Source: Bipolaris cookei
Lineage: Eukaryota > Ascomycota > Dothideomycetes > Pleosporales > Pleosporaceae
Reading direction: 5' to 3'
Assembly (NCBI GenBank): GCA_002286855.1
Contig: NRSV01000066.1
Coordinates: forward strand, 1 to 64,000
DNA length: 64,000 nt
Position numbers and translations under genes: made by a program. The notes beneath the pieces were generated by a model. It was given only the letters and a program-made list of their open reading frames with translations, was not told the DNA's origin and did not search any database. Below are positions 41,918 through 53,071 of this stretch, one piece after another. Every line of letters starts with the position of its first letter. The stretch's first letter is position 1.

Positions 41918-44368
41918 CTACTTGGTCCCATTCGTACCATTTGTTCCATGTCCATTCGTCAAAACCCCATGCTTCGTTTTGCTTGCCCTCGGCACATCAA
42001 CTTGTACCTTGTACGTCCTTCCTTTCTCCAAATTCCTGATAACATTACCAACAATTTGCTCACCATCAACCGTCACCTTCACACCCTCTGCGCTCCCCCT
42101 CTTAACCTGCACATCAAGCACAGCGTCCCTAAACTCCCTCCTAACTTTCATCTCGTCCCAATCACTCGGAAACTTGGGATCAACCTTCAATCCCTCCTTG
42201 ACACCCCGCAAGCCACACAATCCCTCAATGACGCATCGATACGCCCAGCTCACAGTCCCCGTATTGAACAGCTGACTCGAGCGCCCCGCCGTACGATCCA
42301 GATTCTTGATCCCGTACCCACCTCGGTAGTAATTAGGGATAAAGATAGGAAGCTGGCCACGGCGAATAAGATCTTCTTCATCAGGCCCCGGAATCATAGC
42401 TCGTAGCGTGCTGTATGCACGATCAACATCGCCGATGGTATACAGTGCCCAGGCGTAAAAGGCAGCAGCGTGGTTATACACTGACCCATTTTCACCCTGT
42501 CCGGGGTACTTTTGCGTTACGCGGCCGACATCTTCGCGCATGGCTGTGAACGGCGGACCGAACATGACGACACCGTAAGGCGTAGTAAGCTGCTCGTCAA
42601 TCTGCGGCAGCATCTTTGCAATCTGCTCTTGTGACGCCGCACCCCCGAGAATAGACCACGCCTGGGGATTCAACCAGATACGGCCTTCCTTGTCGTCTTT
42701 GATGCCAAAAGTCACGTTGTCGTCTGTGATACCGCGTGCGTACCAGTCGCCGTCCCAGAGATGCTCATTTGCAGACTGGTTGACCTTTTCGGCTCCGAGG
42801 CGGTATTTCTTTGCGATGTCGGATTTGTCGGCGTCTTCGCAGATTTGTGCCCAGAGGTTCACGGCGTAGGCGGTTGCGACGGTGAGCCAGCCCGAGACAC
42901 CGATACCTTTGGGTCCGACCATGTTCATGGGATCGCACCAGTCGCCTTGGGCGATGTAGGATAGACCGCGGTCGTCGCGAGCGTTGGAGGAGAGGAGCCA
43001 GTCCATTGCGCGACTGAAGCGTTCGAAAACGGTGTATGTGTCGCCGTACATGCTGCTGACTTTTTCATCCAGTATTGTGTAGTCTCCCGTCTCGTTCAAG
43101 TAGATTTCGAGAGCAATTGGAAGCCAAACGCAGTGGTCAGTGTGAGGAATTTGGTTGATGTATTTGAGGACTGCGCCCTTGGCTAGCAGAATACCATCTG
43201 GCATTGAGCCGTTCTTTTCTTGTTGGCCGACTGCGGTCAGAATTGCTTTCCGTGCGACTTCGGGCTTGATGAAGCTCATGCCCATGTTGTCTTGTAGATA
43301 ATTTCGCGTTTGCGGATCAGTTGTGAGACGGTTCACGTCGCCGTGGTAGTATAGCTGCCGTGGCAGCCAGTTGTTGACTAAGTTGTCAAGATCCTTGTCT
43401 GGGGTTTCTAAACGAATGCAGCCGCTACCTCGCTGAATGTAGTCTTCGTAGTCTTTGGTGGCTTGGGCGAATGCAATCTTACTGAGATATGTCTTGCGCA
43501 TCTCCAGGATCTCGGCTTCATCGTATGCGGGGCCAAAAAGGAATCGATAGTCTTTATTTTCATTTTCCTTGAGTTCAGCTCGATACTGCACAGCCGCGGT
43601 TGGCGTTTCGTAACGAGCATCGCTTTTTGAAAGTTCCGGCTCCATTATCGACGATGGCGATTGTAGTCCCCCCTCACCCTCGAACGACTCTTGTCTAGCT
43701 TCCCATGCTACTGGTGCTGTTTCACAAAGGAAATACGTCTTGTCCTTGAGATATTTTGTCTTGGGGTAATCTTCAGCCTTCTGGTATGGCGTTTTACAAC
43801 TGCCAACAATACCTCCAACATTTTCATCCCATTGTGCTTCTTGGTTCATCCAGGACATGTATCCAAGAGGAAAGTAAGGATAAATACTTAGTTTCCGGTC
43901 ACGGCCGGAGATGTTGGTGACTTTGATACTCCATAGCTCAGCAACGTGATCTGTGGGAAGAAGAAACGTCATCTCGACGCGAACACCAAGTTTCTCAACA
44001 GTCCATTTGATGTCACTCTTGCCAACATTGAAAACGAATCGATCTGGCTTTGCCCTTACCGGCTCATATGGAGCCGAAAAGAGATCGCCAGTCTCTTCGT
44101 CTTTGATGTAAACGAAGCGGCCTGGATGATGTGCGTAGTAATTTTGCTCCGGTTGCATAAACGTCTTTGCTTCGAGGTTTGGTGCATAGGCGTATTTGGC
44201 GGGTTCAGGTTGCATGTACTGGGCGGTCGCGAATCCACGACAAGTCACCTGTATCATCATACGCTGATTCCAAAGAAATGCACCAGCTTTGGGCATCTCG
44301 GTTGGACTGGTGAGCTCATATCGCTCGCCATTCTCCGTTGGTCGTAACATGGCTGAAGGGGCAGGCAT
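41918..44368 (-). CDS. GH94-like glycoside phosphorylase (NdvB/cellobiose phosphorylase type)
   Basis: An 816-residue, intronless, apparently cytosolic enzyme (no signal peptide) of the glycoside hydrolase family 94 type, which reversibly cleaves beta-glucosides with phosphate. The N-terminal half is a beta-sandwich (GRDRKLSIYPYFPLGYMSW, NVGGIVG). The C-terminal half is an alpha/alpha barrel with the catalytic region GDWCDPMN; Asp476 and Asp479 lie where family members have the DWND acid. Further family-like stretches are LPRQLYYHGDVNRLT, QENGSVYNHAAAFYAWAL (from GENGSVYNHA) and RGGYGIKN. The last 15 residues are an NGT-rich tail. GH94 is overwhelmingly bacterial, so a transferred gene is plausible. 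Substrate (cellobiose, chitobiose or beta-1,2-glucan) cannot be decided by reading. Confidence 0.85.
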   Translation of the reverse strand: MPAPSAMLRPTENGERYELTSPTEMPKAGAFLWNQRMMIQVTCRGFATAQYMQPEPAKYAYAPNLEAKTFMQPEQNYYAHHPGRFVYIKDEETGDLFSAPYEPVRAKPDRFVFNVGKSDIKWTVEKLGVRVEMTFLLPTDHVAELWSIKVTNISGRDRKLSIYPYFPLGYMSWMNQEAQWDENVGGIVGSCKTPYQKAEDYPKTKYLKDKTYFLCETAPVAWEARQESFEGEGGLQSPSSIMEPELSKSDARYETPTAAVQYRAELKENENKDYRFLFGPAYDEAEILEMRKTYLSKIAFAQATKDYEDYIQRGSGCIRLETPDKDLDNLVNNWLPRQLYYHGDVNRLTTDPQTRNYLQDNMGMSFIKPEVARKAILTAVGQQEKNGSMPDGILLAKGAVLKYINQIPHTDHCVWLPIALEIYLNETGDYTILDEKVSSMYGDTYTVFERFSRAMDWLLSSNARDDRGLSYIAQGDWCDPMNMVGPKGIGVSGWLTVATAYAVNLWAQICEDADKSDIAKKYRLGAEKVNQSANEHLWDGDWYARGITDDNVTFGIKDDKEGRIWLNPQAWSILGGAASQEQIAKMLPQIDEQLTTPYGVVMFGPPFTAMREDVGRVTQKYPGQGENGSVYNHAAAFYAWALYTIGDVDRAYSTLRAMIPGPDEEDLIRRGQLPIFIPNYYRGGYGIKNLDRTAGRSSQLFNTGTVSWAYRCVIEGLCGLRGVKEGLKVDPKFPSDWDEMKVRREFRDAVLDVQVKRGSAEGVKVTVDGEQIVGNVIRNLEKGRTYKVQVDVPRASKTKHGVLTNGHGTNGTNGTK

Positions 44369-45407
44369 GAATGGTATCTATAGCGTTCACGGTATTCTCT
44401 TGGTACCGCAAAGGGCTGGTTGGTTATATAAGATATAAGTGCCGGTATGGCGTAGGAGGCATAGCTTACTGTGTTTTAGTGATACAGCAGAATACAAGTG
44501 GATTGCGGGTGCGATGCAGGATGAGAATGCGCAGCAGCCACAACGTTCTTAGCTTTGCAGCAAGCTCAGTCTACAATATGAGAATGAGACTTTGGTGCTG
44601 GTCAGTTGGGACCATCAAAGAGCGAACACAGCTCGTCAGTACTCTTTTAGTACAACAGAAATGAACGCAAGCTCGAGCAGACCTCGAAAGCAGAACCCTA
44701 GTCAGCGCGTACAGGGAACAAAAGGTAGTGAGGGATTTTCAGGGAGCATTCACCGGTCATGGGCACTTCATATACACACGCCTCAGCAGCACAGTGAGCC
44801 GCACCGCGTGGGGCTAAGCGAATGGCGGTGTGGGGTTCAGCCTGAAAGGTTTGAGATGGAAGCACGGGGACGGTTACACGGTCCGGAATGCCTTTGCTGG
44901 CCAGCCGCGTGGCAGCTCTTGCGCCACCCCCATTCACACAACACGATGACTTGCGCATCTTCGATTCCCCGCAGGATACCCGAATTGCGTCTTGTGCACG
45001 ATCCGATTTGTGGTTTTGGGAATAGCGCTGACGCGGATATTAGCATGAGTTTACTGGTGCTATATGCATCGGGGTTCGGACCTCGTGGCTACTCAAGACA
45101 TGCCAATTAAGCATCGTGTCTGTGCCGAATTCCGCATAATGGACCGCGTTTAGGATCGCGATAAATTGAACTTGTGATGCTGCAATTGACCGGGTCTGGT
45201 TTTTCTCTTCATAATCAGGATTTTTCGGACGAAAATACAAGCTCACAAACTGTCACGAGAGAAGCGAAGGAATTGATAATCAATCATGAAAGTAGCTATC
45301 GCAATCGGATGGAAGGCAGATGACATCGTCAACGCCATCACTAAGCAATTAACTCGGTAGTTGAGAGCACTACGCCTATTGCAATTCATTCGTCTCCCTC
45401 TTTCTGC
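44369..45407. other. intergenic, no supported gene
   Basis: Upstream of the GH94 gene and downstream of the WD40 gene. The 172-residue plus frame at 44592-45110 starts with a rare codon and has biased, non-conserved composition; I reject it as a gene. Confidence 0.5.
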
Positions 45408-47168
45408 TTATTTTTCTGCGGATCTGCTGCTAGATTTGGTGATCTTGACGTACTTTCCAGTATCGGGAAACGTCTTCTTCGCACTGACTACAGGGGCAGG
45501 ATCTTTCTCCCACCAAGAGGTGGAGGCAGCGATACCTCGTCGCCAGTACCGCACCTTTGCATCACCATCGATGCTGATGTAGTACTTATCTCTTGCATCA
45601 TTCGTGAAGACTCCATACATCCCGCCATCAACGTACCCCGTCGCAACACCGGCAGGTCGTCTGAATATCTCTTTGGCGTTACTCTCAGTATTGTAAACAA
45701 TTTTTGTTCCCTCTGAGATGTTCAGATACAGCGTAGGCTCTTGATCCATCCAACCAATATCTTGAATGGAGACCATTCGACTGCCCGTGCCGCAGTCTTC
45801 GTCAATCCGAAAGTGTTGTACCATTTTGCCGTCAGGCCCATTGAGAACATCCCATACATAAGCATCTTTTCCAGCGCAAAAAGCAAGTTCTGCCTTGTTA
45901 GGATGCCACTGGAGAGATCTGCACCAGTCCGATAGCTTTACTGGAAACGTGGCGAGCTTCTTGCCATCAGATACATCGTGTACCTGAACGACCTCACCAC
46001 ATTTGCTGCTCCAGGCAATGAAACGCGAGTCCAATGAGAATGCACCTGCCCAGCTTTGCTCTTTTGAGCGTCCGGCAGCCCACTCAAGCTCTCCAGTAAG
46101 GGCAGAGTACATGCGTAAACTACCATCCCAGGATACAGATGCAATATGGGCGCTGTCTGGACTGATAGCAGACCACATGATGGCATCAGTGTGTCCAGTA
46201 AGACGATGGAGTTCGATTGCTTCATCCAAATCGTAGACAACCACTTGTGGTAGCTCGTCTGGCTCACGGGAACTTTGCTGAGTTGAGTTGTTGTTTGAAT
46301 GGTATAAAAACAACCTGCCATCGTTGCTCATAGACACCGAACCAAAACTTCCAAGTTGTGCGTCATCAAAAATGGTATTATGTCGCGTGCGATAGTCTGT
46401 AGCAACTTGATTCAGTGCCTCCGCAAACATGGTGTGTAGTGTGGAAGTATGAATAAAGTTTTGGGTCCATTCATGGCGCTTTTCCAGTTCCGGAGCAATG
46501 GCATTAATTGCTTTTGTAGCCAGAGCGTCAGCGTCGATCCCTTCTTCTTTGTCAAGAATCCGCCCGTGTTGGTCCAAATCCCAGAGAATCAGCTGGTTGG
46601 ATGCTAGTGCCTTGTTTCGTCCCGTAACTGAGACACAGCTCACAAGGGTATAACCAGCAGAGCGTGCAGCATATTTGTTGAGATTCTGGTCGGCAGTTCC
46701 AGTATTTGTCTTAGTATCTACCGAAGGTCGAAAGTAGACTTCTCCAGTTCCCTCCAGGATCTCTCGTAGCTCTTGAGATATGATGTCATAAACTAATATC
46801 TTCTCTGCCGATGTGCTGATAGCCAGCAACTTTTTATCAGAGCTGATGGCCGTGCAATAGGATGCATAGCTACCTCTATCACTTTCGTTTAGATGAACAC
46901 CGAAGTTAAGAAGATTGTCCGCTTGCGTCCACTCTTTCGGATGACAGGCGGCCAACTGAGCCGCTCCACCAGCGTTTTCGAAGTCATGTAGTGCTTCAAG
47001 CGGGAAAAGATAGTCTTTAAAAAATGTCTCGCGTGAAAGGAAGGCCATGGATTTGAATAGCGCTGTTTCTGGTTCTGTAGAAGATGAGGTTCGATGGTTT
47101 TGAATAAGATGGTTGCCTAGTCGTGGAGAAGACTGATCACGTTGTGGCAGGCCAGTGCCAATCAGCAT
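45408..47168 (-). CDS. WD40-repeat protein
   Basis: A beta-propeller protein of 586 residues from ATG 47168, single exon. Recognisable WD blades include YCTAISSDKKLLAISTSAEK with LVYDI, LTGHTDAIMWSAISPDSAHI with ASVSWDGSLRMY, AGAFSLDSRFIAWSSKCGEV and SLQWHPNKAELAFCAGKDAY with VWDVL. A helical region (about 205-265) separates the first blades from the rest. A later ATG at 47048 begins MAFLSRETFFKDYLFPLEAL, which may be the true start because the preceding 40 residues are polar and low in conservation value. Function is not assignable; WD40 proteins serve as scaffolds. Confidence 0.85.
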   Translation of the reverse strand: MLIGTGLPQRDQSSPRLGNHLIQNHRTSSSTEPETALFKSMAFLSRETFFKDYLFPLEALHDFENAGGAAQLAACHPKEWTQADNLLNFGVHLNESDRGSYASYCTAISSDKKLLAISTSAEKILVYDIISQELREILEGTGEVYFRPSVDTKTNTGTADQNLNKYAARSAGYTLVSCVSVTGRNKALASNQLILWDLDQHGRILDKEEGIDADALATKAINAIAPELEKRHEWTQNFIHTSTLHTMFAEALNQVATDYRTRHNTIFDDAQLGSFGSVSMSNDGRLFLYHSNNNSTQQSSREPDELPQVVVYDLDEAIELHRLTGHTDAIMWSAISPDSAHIASVSWDGSLRMYSALTGELEWAAGRSKEQSWAGAFSLDSRFIAWSSKCGEVVQVHDVSDGKKLATFPVKLSDWCRSLQWHPNKAELAFCAGKDAYVWDVLNGPDGKMVQHFRIDEDCGTGSRMVSIQDIGWMDQEPTLYLNISEGTKIVYNTESNAKEIFRRPAGVATGYVDGGMYGVFTNDARDKYYISIDGDAKVRYWRRGIAASTSWWEKDPAPVVSAKKTFPDTGKYVKITKSSSRSAEK

Positions 47169-48117
47169 CTCTTTCACAATATAAAGCTAAGCACTCGATT
47201 GTCTAAGCAAACAAAGCTACCAATATAGCTTTTTCAGCATGCAAACAGGCGCAAGAAAACTGGCGAAGGAAACAAATTGCTATAGAATCAATAGACTATG
47301 TATGAGCTGAAACGAAACGTCAATCCCACCTATGCCGTGCGCCCGTCAATACCCCGCTGATCCGAAAGACCAGAAGAGAAGAAGATGCAATGGCAGGGCA
47401 AAGACGCCAGATAGGCTCACAGCATTGCAAACGCGGGTCAGCAGCAGTTGCAAAGCAAATGGTAGACACCGGGCCGCAAAGCCTTATTCTTGGGTGCTGC
47501 CTTTGTCCAGCAGCTAATCATCCAAAGATGGAGGGAAAACCCGAGCTGCTGAACCCACACACGAAGTCCGAGGACTACGAGTGTGTAACGCCCGACGTTG
47601 AATACAAGATAGAACTGCGTAGGTATTAATGGCGGCTGCAGTGCGATGGTGGCGCGATGGTAAGTGTGCCACGCGGGTACGCGTCGCTGGCAGAACTAGA
47701 TGACGGGTTCCCAATACAGAGAGAACGCGTGTAACATGAGCACCATCGTGGAAACATGTACGATGAACATGTTCATGAGCCGTAAGATTTGCTGTTGGTG
47801 TCATGAATAAGGAGAAGAGCAAGGAGGTCTCCCGCTCATGGTTAGGGTGGCTGGTTGTCTTGGCATACAAAGAACAGGATTTATCGGAACAGAGTGCGAA
47901 TCTGTTGTGAGCCAGTAAAGGCAGCAATACCAAAGTTAAGCTTCTACAGATGTTTCCTGGTGCAGTTGAAAAATATTGACTTCAGCGCCTTCGGAAAATG
48001 TTAGGTGACGCGACAATGCTGCATATTCTGAACGCGCATCCAGGCACCTGGTGGCGGGGACCTCATTAACGAGGTACACCAAGACAAAGTTACATCGTAT
48101 CCCCCATCCTCATCATC
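47169..48117. other. intergenic, divergent upstream regions
   Basis: Between the WD40 gene and the lipoate ligase gene, which are divergent. The frames at 47332-47629 and 47514-47933 have no recognisable content. Confidence 0.5.
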
Positions 48118-49519
48118 ATGGCCCCATCGAGAGGTCGCGCTATTTCCTGCGCGCAGAGGATTTTCTTGGGATATGTCATCCCCCCTCAACGAAACTGTTT
48201 TTCGGCCTCAGCGGACAAGACGTCGCGCGATCCTATTAGCCAGACACGTCTTTTCCGTCCGCCTCTCCACAGGCTGAGCAGCTTCCAACGATGCTCCTAC
48301 TCGACCTTTACAGACACTCTCGCGGACCCTGCCAATAAGCTGCAAAGCTATGTCTCCACTAGTAGCGACCCCTACCTCAATCTGTCCATCGAAGACCATA
48401 TCCTGCGCAAAAGCCCGCCAGACAGCACTATTCTCTTCCTCTATGTGAACCGACCCTGCGTCGTGATCGGGCGCAACCAGAACCCATGGTCCGAGGTCAA
48501 TCTAAGCATCCTAGATGCTGCTCGTGGGACACATGACACCAAGGATAGCGAGTCCTCAGGCATTGGCACCGTCGACCTTGTGCGCCGCCGTTCGGGAGGA
48601 GGCACTGTTTTCCACGATGAGGGAAATCTCAATTGGAGCATAACGTGCCCACGCGCCGACTTCACACGCGATAAGCATGCCGAGATGGTTGTCCGCGCAC
48701 TACGAAAGTTGGGGATTCAACGCGCCAGGGTCAATGAGCGTCACGATATCGTTCTCGATCAAAGCCAAGGGAACGACGGGCAACCTTTTGACCCCGAAGA
48801 CACCCATCGCACGCCTTATACCATACAGAATGGGACTTTCCCTCGCCCTCTCAAGGTCTCTGGCTCGGCGTACAAACTCACACGGCAACGCGCCCTCCAT
48901 CACGCGACCACCCTGTTGAGCTCCCCAAATCTACAAATCATACCACACTACCTCCGCTCTCCAGCTAAGACTTTCATTCGTGCTCAAGGTGTGGAAAGCG
49001 TCAGCTCGCCTGTTTCAAACATTGGTTTAGATGTCAAGACATTTCAGGTCCACCTACAAGAAGAGTTCACTCTCATGTATGCCGGACTGGGGTCAGCAAG
49101 CATAGTACAGACCGTTGGGGACGAGTTTCTAGATATTCCAGACATCCGAAAGGGTTATGACGAACTCCAGGTATGTTGGAAGCTTTGCGGTTCATCATTT
49201 TCAATGCTAATAACCGTAGTCCGAAGAGTGGATGTGGTCACAGACCCCAACGTTTAGTCTCATACTTGACCCTAAAGACGATATCGGTGTTGAAATAAAG
49301 GTGCATCACGGCGCGATCAAAAGCCTGGACTTTTCAAACTCCAGCCTCTCTCATGAGACTCGGTCATCCCTTGACACCGCACTCGTTGGCTTAGAGTTGC
49401 ACAAGATTCGAGACTGGACATTGTTCCTGCAGGAACGTATTTATTCATGGAACAATGAGTTGACGACAACAGCCAGGCGACTGGACCAACTCCTGCCAAT
49501 CCCTCGAATGTTTAAGTAA
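48118..49519 (+). CDS. AIM22: mitochondrial lipoate-protein ligase A-like protein
   Basis: Attaches or transfers lipoyl (or octanoyl) groups to E2 and H proteins of mitochondrial dehydrogenases; the yeast counterpart is Aim22/Lip3. Two exons (48118-49170, 49220-49519) give 450 residues. The N-terminus is rich in Arg and Ser and low in acids, a likely mitochondrial presequence. The catalytic domain has DPYLNLSIEDHI, VNRPCVVIGRNQNPW, the RRRSGGGTVFHDEGNLNWS motif and KVSGSAYKLTRQRALHHAT, which carries the catalytic lysine. The C-terminal accessory domain is encoded largely by exon 2 (SEEWMWSQTPTFS onward). Confidence 0.93.
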
Positions 49520-50195
49520 TGAATAATGGTATTTACAATCATGTACAACAGATTCGGTCCTTCCTTACGTTACCAACTCGGGATGAGGAAATGATTGCCT
49601 TACCACGGCTAGATACATCACTGAGGCTACTCTGGATATAAGAAGAAAATATGTGATATACTATACTTGGATCGCTTCCGCCTCGGCCAGAAGCCTCCCG
49701 GGACAACCCCCTTTTCTTCGTTCATCGGGTGATTAAACCATTGAAAATGAATCTAGCTGAATATTCATCTCGATTTCAGTGTCAAGGGTAAATGGACTCG
49801 CGGGCTACTGCCCTGAAGCTTCCGTCGCGACGCCCTGGTGTGGTCACGGAACCAAAAGTTTATTTAGCGACGCGTCCCATTGGAGCGCAAAGCGAGCACG
49901 AGCTTACGGAAGGACAAACAGTAAGGTGGTAGGAAGGAAGACATGGAAGTACCAATGCAGGCTCACTGGGAAAGAAAGACCAGCAAACTACAATCGGTGA
50001 TTTACTAATAATCTTGACATTCCCTGTAAACTGACGCGCTTACTCACGCATTCCTACTGAACATAACCAGGCCCTACCACATGACTCCTTCTCTATAACG
50101 GTTGGGCACCAAAACTTGACAGTGACTGTATTCAAATTCGAAATCCATCCGAATTCATACCTAAAAACACCTAGCCACAAGACAAACACAACACA
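49520..50195. other. intergenic, no supported gene
   Basis: Sequence between the lipoate ligase gene and a small hypothetical gene. The 73-residue frame at 49779-50000 has no recognisable content. Confidence 0.5.
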
Positions 50196-50549
50196 ATGGT
50201 ACGCTCATGCAGCTCTTCCTTTTCCACAATGCCATTTATGAGGACACCTTCTGAGGTGTCCTATGAAGATTGCGTGGATCACTTCGCCGACTTTGATAGC
50301 ACTCATAGCCCCCAAGAGGATGGATCGAGTCGCAAGAGTTTCGAAAATAGACCCTCGCACGCTGCATCGAAGAACAAGAACAATCACTATGGCCAGGAAG
50401 TGAACCAGAGTGAACGGCAACATCAAGATGGAAACATAATCTGTGATCAACGGAATTGGATAAGAAGAATATGGGTGTGGCTTAAGAAAATTACCGACGC
50501 ATTCTTGGCACGCACATTTGGCCCGGTACTCTACCGTGGAGGTGGCTGA
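50196..50549 (+). CDS. small hypothetical protein
   Basis: A 117-residue frame from ATG 50196, preceded by the A-rich context CACAACACA that suits fungal initiation. It is Ser/His/Asn/Gln-rich and acidic in the middle. The C-terminus has an amphipathic basic-aromatic helix (WIRRIWVWLKKITDAFLAR) that might bind membranes. There is no signal peptide, and I recognise no family. It may be a lineage-restricted gene or a chance frame. Confidence 0.35.
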   Translation: MVRSCSSSFSTMPFMRTPSEVSYEDCVDHFADFDSTHSPQEDGSSRKSFENRPSHAASKNKNNHYGQEVNQSERQHQDGNIICDQRNWIRRIWVWLKKITDAFLARTFGPVLYRGGG

Positions 50550-51282
50550 TGGTTCAGGGAGCTAAAGCCAATCTTGTGAGCAGGACAATTCGGAATATGC
50601 TAATCCATCTTTGAAAAAGTCAGAATGACCTTGGCGCCGAAGAGATATCAAGACCTTGGGCGACAACACCGCAACACTGAGATGAAAATGACGACATCAG
50701 GCTGATTGTGCCAAGCTTGCGGAGCGGACTCTTTCTCTTTTGGAACAAAACGTATGAGGTGAGTTCCGCTGCACATTCTCGATATTCAGGGTGCAGAGGT
50801 TTATACATGTTTTAGCTAGGCTGAATCTTGATTATTGGTCCATCGTACAGCCTTCTCGCTAGTTTGTGTTTCGGTCTTCAGCCCCACAACCAACCGCAAC
50901 TGCACCGCCTCCCTCCATCTAGACCGGTGAACGCACTGCATCCGAGGTAGGAATGCAGGCGTGCATGCATTCATTCCCTACATGCGCAAACCCACCAATC
51001 ATTGTCATGTCGAGTCCTCGGTGGCGATTGTTTCGAAACACGGGCCCCCCGAACAACAGATGTCAGCGGGCCTTCGCCGCGTTTCAGGTGAACTTCACGC
51101 CTCTGACAGCACAAATTGATCCATCGTTCTGGTTGCCTACGGCAAACAGCTGCAGGCTACTATATGAATGACGATGCAAGTCTTTCTACCGCGGCAGATG
51201 ATTTCCTAATGTGTTTTTCTTTCTGCTCCGCGCATCAGCATACTTATCTCGCTTTTTGACTTTTCTTTTGATTTGTAGCATA
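50550..51282. other. intergenic and probable 5' leader of the C2H2 gene
   Basis: No supported gene. A TTTCTTTTGATTTGTAG stretch ending at 51278, four bases before the ATG, looks like an acceptor site, so the leader may contain an intron. Confidence 0.45.
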
Positions 51283-52686
51283 ATGAATGGTTACAGGGAC
51301 CTCAGCGCTGGCTCGCAATACATGTACAATATGTCGAATGGTCTTGAAGAGGATTCATTCGAGGGTGTGCAGCCTGGATGGCCACACCTGCAAAATCAAC
51401 AGCTGCAACTCCGTGACTACGACCAGGGCTCTACAGGTATACTATACGCGATAACCGCTGCAGCGTATCTGGATCTAATGAGGCTAACAACGTGTATAGG
51501 TGGTCATGGTCAGCAAAATGGTCATTGGTCAAACACAGATATCCCACCCCGGTCTTTTCCTCACGCGCAACACCTCTCCGCCTCAAGTTTCTCTTCAGCA
51601 GGTTCAAGTCTGCGATCCTCACAGACAAGCGGATTTTCAGAAATTTCCATCCGAGATTCAGTCTCGTCATCCTCCTCAGCCTGGTCCCGCACATCCGGCA
51701 TGTTTCGGGACCAACACGTCCTACAGACCGAGTATCTGCTAAGTCACGGTTCATCAGCCCAGTCCCCTTACTTCTCAAGCCCCATAGAAGAAACCGGTCC
51801 CGTCACATCAAAGCGCCGACCATCCCGGAAGCCCCTCGTACAAGAAAAAGACTACTTCAAAACCTGCGTCTCCGCCCATAAACAATCCAGAACCTGCACC
51901 AAATCCCACAAATACTTCTGCACAAGCTGCAAAAAGCCCTTCGTCGAAAAAGCAGACTGGAAACGCCACGAAGAAACCTACCAAGAACGCCCAGAAATGT
52001 TCGAATGCGATCTCTGTCCTGCAATCTACTTTTTGGAAAAAGACTTCACAGCACACCACGTGCAATCGCACCGCTGCGCCCCTTGCAGCGGCACCACCAA
52101 ATGGAACAAGAAAATGCACATGCTCTCCGCAAGAAAAGAACGAATGACGCGCACAGGCTGGGGCTGCGGCTTCTGCTGCCACTTCAGCTCCGACTGGACC
52201 GAACGCTGCAACCACCTCGCGCACCACATGGAGAAGCAAGGACTCACAGAATCAGACTGGATCCATAGCAACGTCATCCACTCCTTACTTCAGCGCCCCG
52301 TAGTCTCCTACGAGTGGAGGAGGATAGTGCAGGGCATGCAATTGCACACTGTGCTCTGTTCGTGGAACCAGCATTCAACAGGGCGTGTGGAGGGGTACCC
52401 GGAGAGCAACCCCATACCGCAGCTGCAAGACTATCTTGAGTATTTTACACCAGATCAGGATCCGGTTGCGCTAGCGCAGCTGGCGTATCGGAAGATGATT
52501 AGGCATTCTGAGGCGCCGAGGTCGACGGCAGCGCCGCCGCCAGTGCCTGCGAGAGAGCGGCGCGGACAGACGCTGCAGGATATCACGCGAGACACGGAGT
52601 TGTGGACGCAGTTTATTAATTCGGTAGTAGAAGACGATACGACGCCGCAGGGTGTGTGCCAGCTGTATAGTTTGTATGATGCTTGA
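51283..52686 (+). CDS. C2H2-type zinc-finger protein
   Basis: Probable nuclear factor of 446 residues. Exons are 51283-51436 and 51500-52686. The 63-bp intron (GTATAC donor, CTAAC branch, TATAG acceptor) is a multiple of three and free of stops, so retaining it would add 21 hydrophobic residues without breaking the frame. A Ser-rich N-terminal half precedes YFCTSCKKPFVEKADWKRHE (one C2H2 finger) and FECDLCPAIYFLEKDFTAHH (a second). Further Cys/His pairs occur in WGCGFCCHFSSDWTERCNH. An upstream GTG-initiated frame from 51211 is leader sequence. DNA targets are unknown. Confidence 0.83.
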   Translation: MNGYRDLSAGSQYMYNMSNGLEEDSFEGVQPGWPHLQNQQLQLRDYDQGSTGILYAITAAAYLDLMRLTTCIGGHGQQNGHWSNTDIPPRSFPHAQHLSASSFSSAGSSLRSSQTSGFSEISIRDSVSSSSSAWSRTSGMFRDQHVLQTEYLLSHGSSAQSPYFSSPIEETGPVTSKRRPSRKPLVQEKDYFKTCVSAHKQSRTCTKSHKYFCTSCKKPFVEKADWKRHEETYQERPEMFECDLCPAIYFLEKDFTAHHVQSHRCAPCSGTTKWNKKMHMLSARKERMTRTGWGCGFCCHFSSDWTERCNHLAHHMEKQGLTESDWIHSNVIHSLLQRPVVSYEWRRIVQGMQLHTVLCSWNQHSTGRVEGYPESNPIPQLQDYLEYFTPDQDPVALAQLAYRKMIRHSEAPRSTAAPPPVPARERRGQTLQDITRDTELWTQFINSVVEDDTTPQGVCQLYSLYDA

Positions 52687-53071
52687 CTTGTTTTAATGTT
52701 TAAACGTAATGAATAACTCTGAAGGATTTTAAACGAGTAACAGTTGTAGTAAAAACGAGTTTCGGAAGCAGTTGCAGGTACATTTCTACGAATCCGAAAC
52801 GACGGTTTACAACTATATTTTAACACATACTATTACGACAACATCATGTTATTGCTAGAACGAGAGATACATCGATTGATAACCATCTAAAAGCTAAGAA
52901 CTTCTCAGATATTTATGCTAGGTAATATTAGAGATAGGAAAGGTCTAGAAGGCTATAGATGGTAAAACAGATAACAAAGAAACAGAGAATTTGGTTTGAT
53001 ATTTGGGGAGCCTCATCGTAGGAATCAAAATCCAACAGTTATCCCTGCATCTTTTCGGTATGCACGAGCCA
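52687..53071. other. intergenic between convergent genes
   Basis: AT-rich 3' flanks of the C2H2 gene and the monooxygenase gene. Nothing else seen. Confidence 0.6.

Noticed and set aside
44592..45110. 172-residue plus-strand frame
   Set aside because: No recognisable domain and uneven composition; it lies in the upstream region of the GH94 gene.
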